From NCBI GenBank assembly GCA_016787265.1, contig JAEUVF010000010.1:349591-413590 (forward strand): DNA of 64,000 bases, given 5' to 3'. This document shows, in pieces, positions 43,598 through 52,971 of the stretch. Every line of letters begins with the position of its first letter. The stretch's first letter is position 1. The position numbers and the translations under genes were made by a program. The stretch is from Flavipsychrobacter sp. Its GTDB lineage: Bacteria; Bacteroidota; Bacteroidia; Chitinophagales; Chitinophagaceae. Below the pieces are notes generated by a model. It worked only from the letters and a program-made list of their open reading frames with translations. It ran no database searches and was not told the origin of the DNA.

Positions 43598-44872
43598 ATG
43601 CTGTTGAATGGTTCCATCATAGAAAAACACAATGAACAACGGATGCGCCGGCATCAATTAAAGCTGGCTTCCTTGAAGGATGAATTTTCGCAAACAGAAC
43701 AAATTATTCAGCAGGTAGCAGCTTTCCAGGTCGCGATACCCAGTTGGGCCTTAGGAACGGGAGGTACAAGATTCGGTCGTTTTTCAGGTGGTGGAGAACC
43801 CCGTTCACTCGAAGAAAAAATGGAAGATATCGGATTGCTGCATCAGCTCAATCGTTCCAGTGGTGCAATTTCATTGCATATTCCCTGGGATATTCCCCAG
43901 GATCCGGCAGCCATCCGGCAATTAGCTCAGGAATATGGATTAAAATTCGACGCTGTTAATTCGAATACGTTTCAGGACCAGCCTGGTCAGACACTTAGTT
44001 ATAAGTTCGGATCATTGCAGCATGTAGATAAAAACGTACGTAAGCAGGCAATTAATCATAACATTCAGGTAATCCAACAGGGTGTTGAACTTGGCTCCAA
44101 AGCCATTACAGTTTGGCTTTCCGATGGATCCTGTTTCCCGGGCCAATTGAATTTCAGGGGAGCATTTGAACGCACACTGGAAAGTTTAGGAGAGATTTAC
44201 CAGGCACTGCCTTCGGATTGGAAAATATTTATTGAATACAAAGCATTCGAACCAAATTTTTACAGCATGACAGTAGGGGACTGGGGCCAGTCTTTACTCT
44301 ATGCATCAAAGTTGGGACCGAAAGCCTATACACTTGTTGATCTTGGACATCATTTGCCCAATGCGAATATTGAACAGATCGTAGCACTGCTGCTGATGGA
44401 AGGAAAACTGGCAGGATTTCATTTCAACGACAGTAAATATGGTGATGATGATCTCACCGTGGGAAGTATCAATCCGTACCAGTTATTTTTGATATTCAAC
44501 GAACTGGTGGAGGGTATGAATGCAAGAAATATGAATCATGTCACTGACCTTGGTTGGATGATTGATGCCTCACACAATGTAAAAGATCCGCTGGAAGATC
44601 TGATGCAATCTGTTGAAGCTATCCTGGTTGCCTATGCGCAGGCATTATTGATTGACACACCGGCGCTGAAAGAAGCGCAGGAAGCGAATGATGTGGTGCG
44701 ATGCCAGGAAATCTTACAGGCCGCTTTTCGTACAGATCTTCGACCACTCGTTGCGGAAGCACGAATCAGGAATGGCGGGGCTTTGGAACCGCTTGAACTA
44801 TTCCGGTCAGAAGCGATAAGGACTTCATTAATTAAAAAAAGAGGTGAGAAATCTGTAGCTACCGGACTATAA
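43598..44872 (+). CDS. rhaI: L-rhamnose isomerase, RhaI type
   Basis: The enzyme converts L-rhamnose to L-rhamnulose. The start was set at ATG 43598; an in-frame TTG six bases upstream is unlikely. The 424-residue TIM barrel resembles the Pseudomonas-type rhamnose isomerase rather than E. coli RhaA. Metal ligands are expected in Ile-Glu-Tyr-Lys near 215, Val-Asp-Leu-Gly-His-His near 250 and Phe-His-Phe-Asn-Asp-Ser-Lys-Tyr-Gly-Asp-Asp-Asp near 278-289. The N-terminal Gly-Thr-Gly-Gly-Thr-Arg-Phe-Gly-Arg-Phe is also typical. It lies 41 bp after the aldolase/dehydrogenase and 9 bp before the kinase. Confidence 0.9.
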   Translation: MLLNGSIIEKHNEQRMRRHQLKLASLKDEFSQTEQIIQQVAAFQVAIPSWALGTGGTRFGRFSGGGEPRSLEEKMEDIGLLHQLNRSSGAISLHIPWDIPQDPAAIRQLAQEYGLKFDAVNSNTFQDQPGQTLSYKFGSLQHVDKNVRKQAINHNIQVIQQGVELGSKAITVWLSDGSCFPGQLNFRGAFERTLESLGEIYQALPSDWKIFIEYKAFEPNFYSMTVGDWGQSLLYASKLGPKAYTLVDLGHHLPNANIEQIVALLLMEGKLAGFHFNDSKYGDDDLTVGSINPYQLFLIFNELVEGMNARNMNHVTDLGWMIDASHNVKDPLEDLMQSVEAILVAYAQALLIDTPALKEAQEANDVVRCQEILQAAFRTDLRPLVAEARIRNGGALEPLELFRSEAIRTSLIKKRGEKSVATGL

Positions 44873-44881
44873 TAAGACTGC

Positions 44882-46195
44882 ATGAGCCCCATAGCCGTAA
44901 CAGCTATTTTCGATATTGGTAAAACCAATAAAAAACTCCTGGTGTTTGATGAACAACAGCAGGTGGTAGATCAGTACGCTGAACGGATCGGAGAATTAAC
45001 AGATGAAGATGGTTTCCCCTGTGATGATCTGATGGCAATTCGCCGTTTTATCTTTACAGGATTAGATAGAATCTTGGCTAACCAAAACCTGAAATTAAAG
45101 GCAGTCAACTTTTCTGCCTATGGAGCCAGCCTCGTTTACCTGGACGAAAACGGCGAGCCATTAACACCACTCTACAATTATTTAAAGCCCTATCCTGAAG
45201 AACTCGCAAAGGGGTTGTTTGAAAAAAACGGGGGACAGGAATCCTGGTCGCGGGAAACAGCATCTCCCTATCTCGGAAGTCTGAATTCCGGGTTACAGTT
45301 ATACCGGCTAAAAATGCAACAACCGGAATTGTTTGAACGAATAAATTTCGCGCTTCATCTGCCGCAATATTGTTCTTATTTGCTGACCGGACTCCCCAGT
45401 ACAGATCCTACCAGCATCGGTTGTCATACCGGTTTGTGGAATTATGAAAAAATGGACTACCACGAATGGGTCAAACGGGAAGGATTAACCGAAAAACTGG
45501 CTCCCCTGTTTCCTGCAAACTATAAAGAAAGAGTTCGCTATAGGGGCGAAACTTTCTGGTGTGGGATAGGTATGCATGACAGTTCCGCAGCCCTTGTTCC
45601 TTACTTGCTACAAACGAATGAAAAATTCGCATTGCTATCTACCGGCACCTGGTGTATTACATTGAATCCATTCAATGAGGATCCGCTTACCAGTGAAGAA
45701 TTGGCAATGGATTGTCTCTGTTACCTGAATTTCGAAGGGCGGCCTGTTAAAGCAAGCCGGCTCTTTGGTGGTCATGAACATGAAATCCAGGCAAAGAGAA
45801 TAGCTGAACATTTTGATATATCAGTTGAACAGGTGCTGACTGTTTCAGTTGATGAAAAATTCAATGCAATTCCATCATCCTATACACCTGCTCCTGGCCC
45901 AATGATTGAACAACTCACCTTCCGCAATCGTACCCTGGATGATTTTAATTCTGCTTCTGCAGCCTATCATCAATTGATGTTTGATTTGGTTACCTTGCAG
46001 GCAGCATCTATTCGTTTGGTTGTTACCAACGATATTCGTCTTCTCTATTTGGAAGGTGGTTTTGCGAAAAATGAGCTGTTCCTTTACTTTCTTAAAAAAG
46101 CAATACCACAAACCATTCAGGTTTTTGATTATGCCCAGGGTGCTGCGCAGGGAGCACTTGTGCTGGTAGAAGGCTCAGTTGCCTTTTCTCTTTAA
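44882..46195 (+). CDS. Rhamnulokinase-like FGGY carbohydrate kinase
   Basis: The kinase would phosphorylate L-rhamnulose with ATP to give the aldolase substrate. The 437-residue protein of the FGGY/ASKHA class begins with Phe-Asp-Ile-Gly-Lys-Thr-Asn-Lys-Lys (phosphate loop). It has Gly-Met-His-Asp-Ser-Ser-Ala-Ala near 231 (the catalytic Asp), Leu-Ser-Thr-Gly-Thr-Trp near 255 and an adenosine loop Leu-Glu-Gly-Gly-Phe-Ala-Lys-Asn near 382. It is somewhat shorter than E. coli RhaB. Rhamnulose as substrate is inferred from the operon, since the FGGY family is broad. The 3' end overlaps the convergent S9 peptidase gene by 21 bp. Confidence 0.88.
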   Translation: MSPIAVTAIFDIGKTNKKLLVFDEQQQVVDQYAERIGELTDEDGFPCDDLMAIRRFIFTGLDRILANQNLKLKAVNFSAYGASLVYLDENGEPLTPLYNYLKPYPEELAKGLFEKNGGQESWSRETASPYLGSLNSGLQLYRLKMQQPELFERINFALHLPQYCSYLLTGLPSTDPTSIGCHTGLWNYEKMDYHEWVKREGLTEKLAPLFPANYKERVRYRGETFWCGIGMHDSSAALVPYLLQTNEKFALLSTGTWCITLNPFNEDPLTSEELAMDCLCYLNFEGRPVKASRLFGGHEHEIQAKRIAEHFDISVEQVLTVSVDEKFNAIPSSYTPAPGPMIEQLTFRNRTLDDFNSASAAYHQLMFDLVTLQAASIRLVVTNDIRLLYLEGGFAKNELFLYFLKKAIPQTIQVFDYAQGAAQGALVLVEGSVAFSL

Positions 46196-48550
46196 GATCG
46201 TTTCAAACAGGTTAAATATCCGTTTGTATTCATCCGCCCAACTGGATGGTTCAACAAATCCATGATCTTCCATTGGATACATGGCTACCTGCCAGTTTTC
46301 TTTACCCAATTCGATGAGTCGTTGATTGAGCCGCACCACATCCTGAAAATGAACATTGACATCCACCATACCGTGGCAAATAAGCAAGTGATCCTGTAAC
46401 CCGGATGCAAAATAGATCGGTGAACTTCTTCTGTATGCAATACTGTCTTCAGCAGGCGTATTTAGAATATTGGAAGTATATCCATGGTTATAATGTGCCC
46501 AGTCGGTAACAGGGCGAAGCGCTGCTCCTGCTGCAAAAGTACCGGGAGATGTGAACAATCCCATCAGCGTGATGAATCCACCATAGGATCCACCATAAAT
46601 TCCAATTCTTTTGGCATCAACTCCGTGTTCCTTTGCCAGCCATTTAGCCCCGTCAACATGATCTGTCAGATCCTTTCCACCCATGTGTCTGTAAATGGCA
46701 GTCCGCCAGTCTCGTCCATAACCTGCACTTCCTCTGTAATCCATATCCAGCACATAATATCCCTGGTCGGCCAGCATATTATGAAACATATATTCTCTGA
46801 AATAACTGCTCCACCATTTATGTGCATTTTGTAAATACCCGGCCCCATGAACAAAAATTACAGCGGGTTTGGAAGGATCAGGATTTGACGGACGATAGAA
46901 CCTGGCCGGCACCATTGCGCCATCTGCTGCTGGTACCTCTACCAGTTCGGGATCACGCCAGGAATAAGAGGCAAATATTTCGGATTGAGCATTATAGGTG
47001 ATCTGTTGTGCTTTGGCTTTCGAATTGTTATCCTGCAGATAGAGTTCCCAGGGTTTATTTGAATAGGAATACAAAATAGCCAGCTGTTTTTCATCAGGAG
47101 ACAAAATCACCTGGTTAGCACCAGTAAGCTGGGTAATACGTTCCGGTTTTCCACCGGCAATGGGTAATCGATAAAAATGTTTTTCGCCGGCATGTACTTC
47201 ATTCGTGGTGAGATAGAAGTACTTTTTATCTTTCGATAATTGTACCGACTGAACTTCATAACGTCCTTGTGTAAGTGCTGTTTTTTTACCGGTTTGAATA
47301 TTGTAATGATAAAGATGTGAAAATCCGGTAGCTTCCGATTGGAACCAGTATTCATTTTCATTGATCCATCCGGTTGAACTACCAAAACTCCCAATACCGG
47401 GGCCGCCAATCCAGGCTTCATCCCGCTGCCTGTCGATCAGTTTCAGTTTTCCTTCGGATTGAATCAATTGTATGATCCATCTGTCCTTGTTATCCTGTGA
47501 ATAGATTTCTACTATAGCATTGCTGCCGGAAGGCGACCAGCTCAACCGGCCAATGGAAAGCAGGCGTTTGTTTTTTTTCGCAGCTGACAACCTGGACGGA
47601 TAATCATTCAGATAGTCAGGAAGATCTTCAATACCTGGAATTGAATCCAGCGATACAGTATGAAGACTGTCTTTTTCGCGATCGTACACAAATAATTCAC
47701 TGGTTCCCGAAGGGCTTCCTACTTTGGTTCTTGCCGGAATATCTTCAGTAAAACCTGTTTCAGTAACATAGTTGGGTACTATTGTTCGCTTACCGTTCTG
47801 ATCAGGTTTGAAAAGTGTATAACTGACATAACGACCATCTGAACTGATCTGCGGATTTCGCATCATTTTATCTCCGGTATACAGTTGCCGAACCTGTTTT
47901 GGTTTTGGCAAAGATTTGGTAAAGGCTTCGGTGGCTACTTTCTTTTCTTTACGATCCCTGATAACTTCCATCCATTCCAACTGGTCTTTTTTTAGCCATT
48001 CCTCCTGTGAACCCGAACGCTGTTTACTTTCCGAAGGGGCGGTTTTCTGAACACTGATCAGTTGTTGAAGTTGACCGGTTTCAGGATCCCAGGCATATAG
48101 ATCCTGCTGCTGTTGAAAAACGATTTTTTTCTCATTGAAAGAAAAAACCGGATTCATTTCTGACGCAACTGTTTGCGTTATCTGCCTGGTTTTTCCTGTT
48201 TTGGTATCCAGTAAAAAAATATCACCGTCTTTTTGATAGAGGGCCTGACTGCGAGATTGGTTATAAACAAGGTTACGATGGTAGAGAATATCGTTCCTTC
48301 GTGAACTCGCCAGTTTTTGTGGGGTTCGGTTATCCTTTGTAATGAAATATGTTGAATCGGATGCAGCATTTTCCGGATTCCATTCGAAATACAGTTGAGA
48401 ACCATCTGCGCTCCATTGCAGGTTCGAAGGGGAGGTTCCGATCCATTTGGGATCTGCCATTATTTTATCAATGGTCAGCTTTCCGGGTTGGGCTTGTGCG
48501 TATAAACCGATGGAAAGGAAATGCAAAACAACAATAGCGATTATTTTCAT
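46175..48550 (-). CDS. Secreted S9 prolyl-oligopeptidase/DPP IV-like peptidase
   Basis: The 791-residue protein has a signal peptide (cleavage near Tyr-Ala-Gln-Ala, residue 20). An eight-bladed beta-propeller covers about 30-530. An alpha/beta-hydrolase peptidase domain carries the nucleophile Ser near 655 (Gly-Gly-Ser-Tyr-Gly-Gly), Asp in Met-Val-Asp-Val-Asn-Val, and His in Glu-Asp-His-Gly-Phe near the end. It cleaves short peptides, often after proline, in the periplasm. It interrupts the + strand rha and lut genes from the opposite strand, and nothing ties it directly to rhamnose. The 3' end overlaps the kinase gene by 21 bp. Confidence 0.92.
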   Translation of the reverse strand: MKIIAIVVLHFLSIGLYAQAQPGKLTIDKIMADPKWIGTSPSNLQWSADGSQLYFEWNPENAASDSTYFITKDNRTPQKLASSRRNDILYHRNLVYNQSRSQALYQKDGDIFLLDTKTGKTRQITQTVASEMNPVFSFNEKKIVFQQQQDLYAWDPETGQLQQLISVQKTAPSESKQRSGSQEEWLKKDQLEWMEVIRDRKEKKVATEAFTKSLPKPKQVRQLYTGDKMMRNPQISSDGRYVSYTLFKPDQNGKRTIVPNYVTETGFTEDIPARTKVGSPSGTSELFVYDREKDSLHTVSLDSIPGIEDLPDYLNDYPSRLSAAKKNKRLLSIGRLSWSPSGSNAIVEIYSQDNKDRWIIQLIQSEGKLKLIDRQRDEAWIGGPGIGSFGSSTGWINENEYWFQSEATGFSHLYHYNIQTGKKTALTQGRYEVQSVQLSKDKKYFYLTTNEVHAGEKHFYRLPIAGGKPERITQLTGANQVILSPDEKQLAILYSYSNKPWELYLQDNNSKAKAQQITYNAQSEIFASYSWRDPELVEVPAADGAMVPARFYRPSNPDPSKPAVIFVHGAGYLQNAHKWWSSYFREYMFHNMLADQGYYVLDMDYRGSAGYGRDWRTAIYRHMGGKDLTDHVDGAKWLAKEHGVDAKRIGIYGGSYGGFITLMGLFTSPGTFAAGAALRPVTDWAHYNHGYTSNILNTPAEDSIAYRRSSPIYFASGLQDHLLICHGMVDVNVHFQDVVRLNQRLIELGKENWQVAMYPMEDHGFVEPSSWADEYKRIFNLFETILKRKGN

Positions 48551-48624
48551 GCCATTCGACTTTAACTGCTAAGATAGGGGATGAATACCTGTTATAACTT
48601 ACCTTAGTAAAAATCAGTTTCTCC

Positions 48625-49395
48625 ATGAATTTTTTTGTGGCAGAGGACTCCATTGTAAGGAAGATCTGGGGCAAGAGCGATACCATATTGTTCATATTTG
48701 CTGGCGCTGCGGCTGAGTTTGCACTCAATAAAGCGGTAGACTGGTTATACTATACCGGTAAACTTCCGGCAGATCCGATTGGCCGCTTATTTTCCACTGT
48801 TGAGTATGCCAGAAAGATCGTATTTACACCAGATCAGCAAGCGCATAAAGCGATAGATACCATGGCTGCTATTCATGCAGGTTTGGAGAAAAAAAGAGGC
48901 AGCCAGATTCCTGATTGGTCCTATCGTGATGTATTGTTCATGCTGATCTATTACTCAATTGCAGCATATGAATTATTGGAGCGGAAACTTACCGAGGATG
49001 AAAAGCAGGAGGTCTATGATGTTTTTTACCGGATGGGATCACGCATGGGATTAAAAGAGCTTCCTGTAAACTATCAGGAATGGTTACCGGTGCGGGAGAG
49101 TCATCTGAAGCAGGACCTGGAGAAATCGGTTTATACCGAGGATCTTTTTAAGCAATATCGAAAACACCTGGGCAATATGCGGTTCCTTGTATTAATTGAA
49201 GCACAGAAACTGGTAGTGCCACAACAGGTAAAGGAGCTATTACAGTTCAGTGATTTTTCATTGCTGACTCCTGTTGTTCCATTATACAAAGTCAGCCGGC
49301 TTATGAAAATGGACTGGATGCTCAAAAAAATATTATTACCTGGTGCTTATCAGGAGCAGATCCAGGGACTTGATATAGTTCCTCCAGTCAGATAA
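48625..49395 (+). CDS. MpaB/latex-clearing-like oxygenase (DUF2236)
   Basis: The 256-residue protein fits the MpaB/rubber-oxygenase catalytic domain, a mostly helical heme-b fold. It opens with Val-Arg-Lys-Ile-Trp-Gly-Lys-Ser-Asp, followed by an Ala/Gly-rich helix, and has Val-Glu-Tyr-Ala-Arg-Lys-Ile-Val-Phe near 63-71, typical of the family. A His near 80 (Gln-Ala-His-Lys) may be a heme ligand. Known members oxidise lipids or polyisoprene; its substrate is unknown. No signal peptide is visible. It sits between the S9 peptidase and lut genes. A hairpin follows its stop, so it may be a single-gene transcript. Confidence 0.78.
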   Translation: MNFFVAEDSIVRKIWGKSDTILFIFAGAAAEFALNKAVDWLYYTGKLPADPIGRLFSTVEYARKIVFTPDQQAHKAIDTMAAIHAGLEKKRGSQIPDWSYRDVLFMLIYYSIAAYELLERKLTEDEKQEVYDVFYRMGSRMGLKELPVNYQEWLPVRESHLKQDLEKSVYTEDLFKQYRKHLGNMRFLVLIEAQKLVVPQQVKELLQFSDFSLLTPVVPLYKVSRLMKMDWMLKKILLPGAYQEQIQGLDIVPPVR

Positions 49396-49425
49396 TTTAC
49401 CTTTAGCATCGGATAAAAATTAAAT

Positions 49426-49453
49426 AAAATCTGAATCAATATCTTCAGATTTT
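49426..49453 (+). terminator. A/T-rich hairpin between the oxygenase and lut genes
   Basis: A perfect 10-bp stem AAAATCTGAA (49426-49435) with complement at 49444-49453 closes an 8-nt loop and ends in TTTT. It lies 31 bp behind the oxygenase stop and 16 bp before lutA. It may terminate the first or regulate the second transcript. Confidence 0.55.
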
Positions 49454-49469
49454 CGCTAAAACGTTTTCC

Positions 49470-50213
49470 ATGTACACGGTTGGCTTATTCGTTCCCTGTT
49501 ATATAGACCAGTTTTACCCGCAGGTAGCCATTTCAAGCCTGCAACTGTTGGAGAAACTGGGCTGTAAAGTGGTGGTTCCCTTAAACCAGACCTGCTGCGG
49601 TCAGCCAATGGCCAACAGTGGTTTTGCCAGCCTGTCAAAGGGTTGCGATGCCAATTTCATTCAGAATTTTGGTGAACTGGATTATATTGTTTGTCCCTCC
49701 GGTAGCTGTACCCTTCATATAAAAGAACATCTCCACAGTGAACAGTTTCCAGAAAAAGCAACACTAATTCAACAGCGCATCTATGAACTGACTGAATTCC
49801 TTACGGATGTTTTAAAGCTTACCACTTTCAAAGGATCCTTTCCACATCGTGTTGGTTTGCACAATTCCTGTCATGGTCAGCGTGGCCTTCATCTCTCTTC
49901 CATGTCTGAATTGGTAGCACCGGTTTTTTCAAAGCCGGCCGATCTGCTGAAACGGATCAGTGGACTTGAATTATTATTACCAGAAAGATCTGACGAATGT
50001 TGCGGTTTTGGAGGTACCTTCTGTGTATTCGAAGAATCTGTCAGTGTAAAAATGGGAAAAGATCGTATCAGGGAACATGAACAAAACCAGGTGGATATCA
50101 TCACCGGTGGGGATATGAGTTGTCTGATGCACCTGGAAGGTATTTTAAAACGCAAAAAAAGTCCGGTTAGAGTAATGCATATTGCTGAAATTTTAAACGA
50201 CGGATATGAGTAG
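49470..50213 (+). CDS. lutA: Lactate utilisation iron-sulfur protein LutA-like
   Basis: LutA works with LutB and LutC to oxidise L-lactate to pyruvate at the cytoplasmic membrane. The 247-residue protein has two cysteine-rich CCG domains. The first includes Cys-Tyr-Ile-Asp-Gln-Phe-Tyr-Pro near residue 10 and Thr-Cys-Cys-Gly-Gln-Pro near 43. The second includes His-Asn-Ser-Cys-His near 133 and Glu-Cys-Cys-Gly-Phe-Gly-Gly near 175. These domains bind an iron-sulfur cluster, as in heterodisulfide reductases. The stop overlaps the lutB start by 8 bp, so it is the first gene of a tight lutABC operon. Together with the rhamnose enzymes it can consume the lactate they form. Confidence 0.9.
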   Translation: MYTVGLFVPCYIDQFYPQVAISSLQLLEKLGCKVVVPLNQTCCGQPMANSGFASLSKGCDANFIQNFGELDYIVCPSGSCTLHIKEHLHSEQFPEKATLIQQRIYELTEFLTDVLKLTTFKGSFPHRVGLHNSCHGQRGLHLSSMSELVAPVFSKPADLLKRISGLELLLPERSDECCGFGGTFCVFEESVSVKMGKDRIREHEQNQVDIITGGDMSCLMHLEGILKRKKSPVRVMHIAEILNDGYE

Positions 50214-51576
50214 TCGTCACGCTCAATTAGCCGAACAATTCAATGCTGATGAAGCACGCACCAACTGGCATGATCAAACGCTTTGGTGGGTTCGTCAGAA
50301 AAGGGATCGCGCTGCCAATACATTGCCTGAATGGGAACAACTTCGGCAATGGGCATCCGATATAAAGGATCATACCTTGTCAAATCTGCATGCCTACCTG
50401 TTAGAGTTTGAAAAAAATGCACTGGCAAACGGAGTGTTTGTTCATTGGGCAAAGGATGCAGAAGAACACAACCGGATCATTTACGATATCCTGCAAAAGG
50501 CCGGTGTAGACCGCATCGTCAAGAGCAAGAGCATGCTGACCGAAGAATGTCATCTTAATCCTTATTTGCAGAAAAAAGGAATTGATGTTGTTGATACCGA
50601 CCTGGGTGAACGAATCGTGCAGTTCAGGGAAGAAGCGCCCAGCCATATTGTGTTACCGGCTATTCATCTTAAGAAGGAAGATGTCAGTGATACTTTTCAT
50701 GAACACCTCGGTACAGAAAAAGGAAATAATGATCCGCAGTACCTGACACATGCAGCTCGCCTGCATCTCAGGGAGAAATTTATCCAGTCGGATATTGCCA
50801 TCACCGGTGTCAACTTCGCGATTGCAGAAACAGGCGGTATTGTAGTTTGTACCAATGAAGGCAATGCAGACATGGGAGCACATGCGGCCCGGGTTCATAT
50901 TGCCTGCATGGGATTTGAAAAAATCATTCCCAAAGCTGAACACCTGGGTGTATTTACCCGATTGCTTGCAAGGAGTGCAACCGGACAACCCATCACCACC
51001 TATACCAGTCATTTTCACCGGCCGGCACCAGGTAAGGAAATGCATATTGTGCTCGTTGATAATGGCAGATCAAGACAGTTAGGCAGGGAAGATTTTCGTA
51101 ATTCGTTAAAGTGTATCCGTTGTGCTGCCTGCTTTAATACCTGTCCGGTTTACAGACGAAGCGGGGGACATAGTTACCATACCGCAGTTGCCGGACCGAT
51201 CGGTTCCATCCTGAATCCCAACCTGGATATGAAAGCAAATGCAGATCTTCCATTTGCCTCGACGCTTTGCGGCTCCTGTTCGAATGTTTGTCCGGTTAAA
51301 ATCAATATTCACGAACAACTCTGGAAATGGAGACAGGTAATCAGCGCAGAAGGTCTGACAGACCCCTCCAAAAAAATGGGTATGAAACTGATGGCCTGGG
51401 TACTGGCCCGGCCTGCTGTTTATCGTTTTGCGGGAAAGGCTGCCAGGTGGGTGACTGCAAACCTTCCCTTCCTGGTAAAAAATAAAACCTGGAACCCCTG
51501 GTTTAAACAGAGAGAAATGCCGGAAGCGCCCAAACAGAGTTTTCAGGAATGGTATAAAAAACAGCAACGTTCATGA
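50206..51576 (+). CDS. lutB: Lactate utilisation protein LutB-like, 4Fe-4S ferredoxin domain
   Basis: The 456-residue protein has an N-terminal LUD domain (about residues 60-290). A double 4Fe-4S module follows, with Cys-Ile-Arg-Cys-Ala-Ala-Cys-x3-Cys-Pro near 303-313 and Cys-Gly-Ser-Cys-x3-Cys-Pro near 353-361. A helical tail of about 95 residues completes it. LutB transfers electrons from lactate oxidation. It starts inside the end of lutA and overlaps lutC by 4 bp (ATGA), so the three are translationally coupled. All cluster cysteines seen in the family are present. Confidence 0.92.
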   Translation: MSSRHAQLAEQFNADEARTNWHDQTLWWVRQKRDRAANTLPEWEQLRQWASDIKDHTLSNLHAYLLEFEKNALANGVFVHWAKDAEEHNRIIYDILQKAGVDRIVKSKSMLTEECHLNPYLQKKGIDVVDTDLGERIVQFREEAPSHIVLPAIHLKKEDVSDTFHEHLGTEKGNNDPQYLTHAARLHLREKFIQSDIAITGVNFAIAETGGIVVCTNEGNADMGAHAARVHIACMGFEKIIPKAEHLGVFTRLLARSATGQPITTYTSHFHRPAPGKEMHIVLVDNGRSRQLGREDFRNSLKCIRCAACFNTCPVYRRSGGHSYHTAVAGPIGSILNPNLDMKANADLPFASTLCGSCSNVCPVKINIHEQLWKWRQVISAEGLTDPSKKMGMKLMAWVLARPAVYRFAGKAARWVTANLPFLVKNKTWNPWFKQREMPEAPKQSFQEWYKKQQRS

Positions 51577-52172
51577 GTAGCCGAAATCAAATACTGGAAG
51601 CCATAAAAAATGCACAACCGGCAATTAAACCATTGCCGGTATTGGATTATACGGTGGTTACACCAATCAAAGAGCTGATATCCTCTTTTGAGCAGTTTGT
51701 TAAAGCTGTTGGTGGCAGGGTTCAGTTAGTTGATCAGTCTGCAGCTCTTGCCCAGGAAATTGAAAATGCAAGACTGGAAGGCAAATTAATTTTGAACAGG
51801 CTGAATGGATTATCCAGCATGGATGAGATTTCACCGGACCTTACCGAGTTGGAGAAGCTCGATCGGGTTTACATCCGGGGAAGCCTGGGCGTTGCAGAGA
51901 ATGGTGCGATCTGGGTATCTGAAACGTCAATGGGTAACCGAATTTTACCATTCATCGCACAGGAGCTTGTTTTAGTGTTGCGGGAAGAGGAACTGGTTCC
52001 CACCATGCATGACGCGTATCAACATATCCGGATCAACCAGGAAGGCTTTGGCGTTTTTATAGCGGGGCCTTCTAAAACAGCAGATATCGAACAATCGCTG
52101 GTAATTGGCGCACATGGCCCGGTTGCACTTACTGTTTTGATCCTGAAATCCGGGTTGGCGGTGCCTGTTTAA
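51573..52172 (+). CDS. lutC: Lactate utilisation protein LutC-like, LUD domain
   Basis: The 199-residue protein is a single LUD domain, the third partner of the LutABC lactate-oxidising complex. It includes Arg-Gly-Ser-Leu-Gly-Val-Ala-Glu-Asn-Gly-Ala-Ile-Trp-Val near residue 105, the typical core, and Gly-Pro-Ser-Lys-Thr-Ala-Asp-Ile-Glu near 169 with the following Gly-Ala-His-Gly-Pro. It starts by a 4-bp overlap from lutB. The last 44 bp are also the end of the convergent mtfA-like gene, an unusually long antisense overlap for this window. Confidence 0.9.
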   Translation: MSSRNQILEAIKNAQPAIKPLPVLDYTVVTPIKELISSFEQFVKAVGGRVQLVDQSAALAQEIENARLEGKLILNRLNGLSSMDEISPDLTELEKLDRVYIRGSLGVAENGAIWVSETSMGNRILPFIAQELVLVLREEELVPTMHDAYQHIRINQEGFGVFIAGPSKTADIEQSLVIGAHGPVALTVLILKSGLAVPV

Positions 52173-52920
52173 ATATTTTCTCCAGCATTTCGTACAATCT
52201 GGGATGTTTGCTTTTTAATAATGCCGGACGTTCAAAAAAATATTCAGCGGCAACGGCAAAAAACTCTGTCTGGCTGGTTGCGCCATAAGGATTGATATCT
52301 GACTCATCTTCCTTAATCTCCTGGATTTTCCGGTGAATCAGCTTCAGCCAGGGCAGGCTATATTGTTTGGAGAGCAGTGCCTCAGGAACTCCGTCAACAG
52401 CGCCATCCGCCTTGTCCAGCAGATGTACAAATTCATGAATCGCAGTATTGTGTTTATCTGTTTTGTTGGAGAAACCTTCTCTTAAGGCCTGTTTGCTAAG
52501 AATCATTTTATGGTTCATGACACCGGATCCGACCATGCCCAGGATATTCCGGTCGCGTGATTTGGTATCAAATTCCTGATCAAAACTATCATTGTAAATG
52601 AGTACATCGGTAAGATTGCTGTAATGCCATTCGGGAAATCCAAATATGGGAATAACGGCACTGGCAGCAACTAAAACACTGTCGGTATCAGTTATTTCCG
52701 TTCCTACGGGAGTAATGCGAATCACCCGCAGGAAATCTTCCACTTCAGTTATAAATCGCGGTTTATCATTCTCTGGCAATGAGCGAAAATAGGACACTTC
52801 CTGCTCCAGGATCCCGGGTATATTAGCCGGTAGGGGTGCTGCTGCCTGTTTTTTGCGATCTGCCTGTTTCCACCAGATCAGCGCCAGTATCAGTGCTCCG
52901 AAAAATACAAGTCCAAACAT
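52129..52920 (-). CDS. MtfA-like zinc peptidase (M90 family)
   Basis: The 263-residue protein has one N-terminal membrane helix (residues 1-18) and a gluzincin-like MtfA domain. Its zinc motif is His-Glu-Phe-Val-His near residue 159, followed by Glu in Gln-Thr-Glu-Phe-Phe-Ala-Val-Ala near 219. In E. coli MtfA binds the repressor Mlc and cuts peptides in response to glucose. Here the membrane anchor suggests a different location. The start was set at ATG 52918-52920, as the bases above begin with TTG. Its end overlaps lutC by 44 bp. The promoter must lie in the 136-bp gap shared with the fasciclin gene. Confidence 0.85.
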   Translation of the reverse strand: MFGLVFFGALILALIWWKQADRKKQAAAPLPANIPGILEQEVSYFRSLPENDKPRFITEVEDFLRVIRITPVGTEITDTDSVLVAASAVIPIFGFPEWHYSNLTDVLIYNDSFDQEFDTKSRDRNILGMVGSGVMNHKMILSKQALREGFSNKTDKHNTAIHEFVHLLDKADGAVDGVPEALLSKQYSLPWLKLIHRKIQEIKEDESDINPYGATSQTEFFAVAAEYFFERPALLKSKHPRLYEMLEKIFKQAPPTRISGSKQ

Positions 52921-52971
52921 ATGCAAATGTAACTACCGCTCGGTTAACCGACGGCTAGGGGAAACAGAAAA

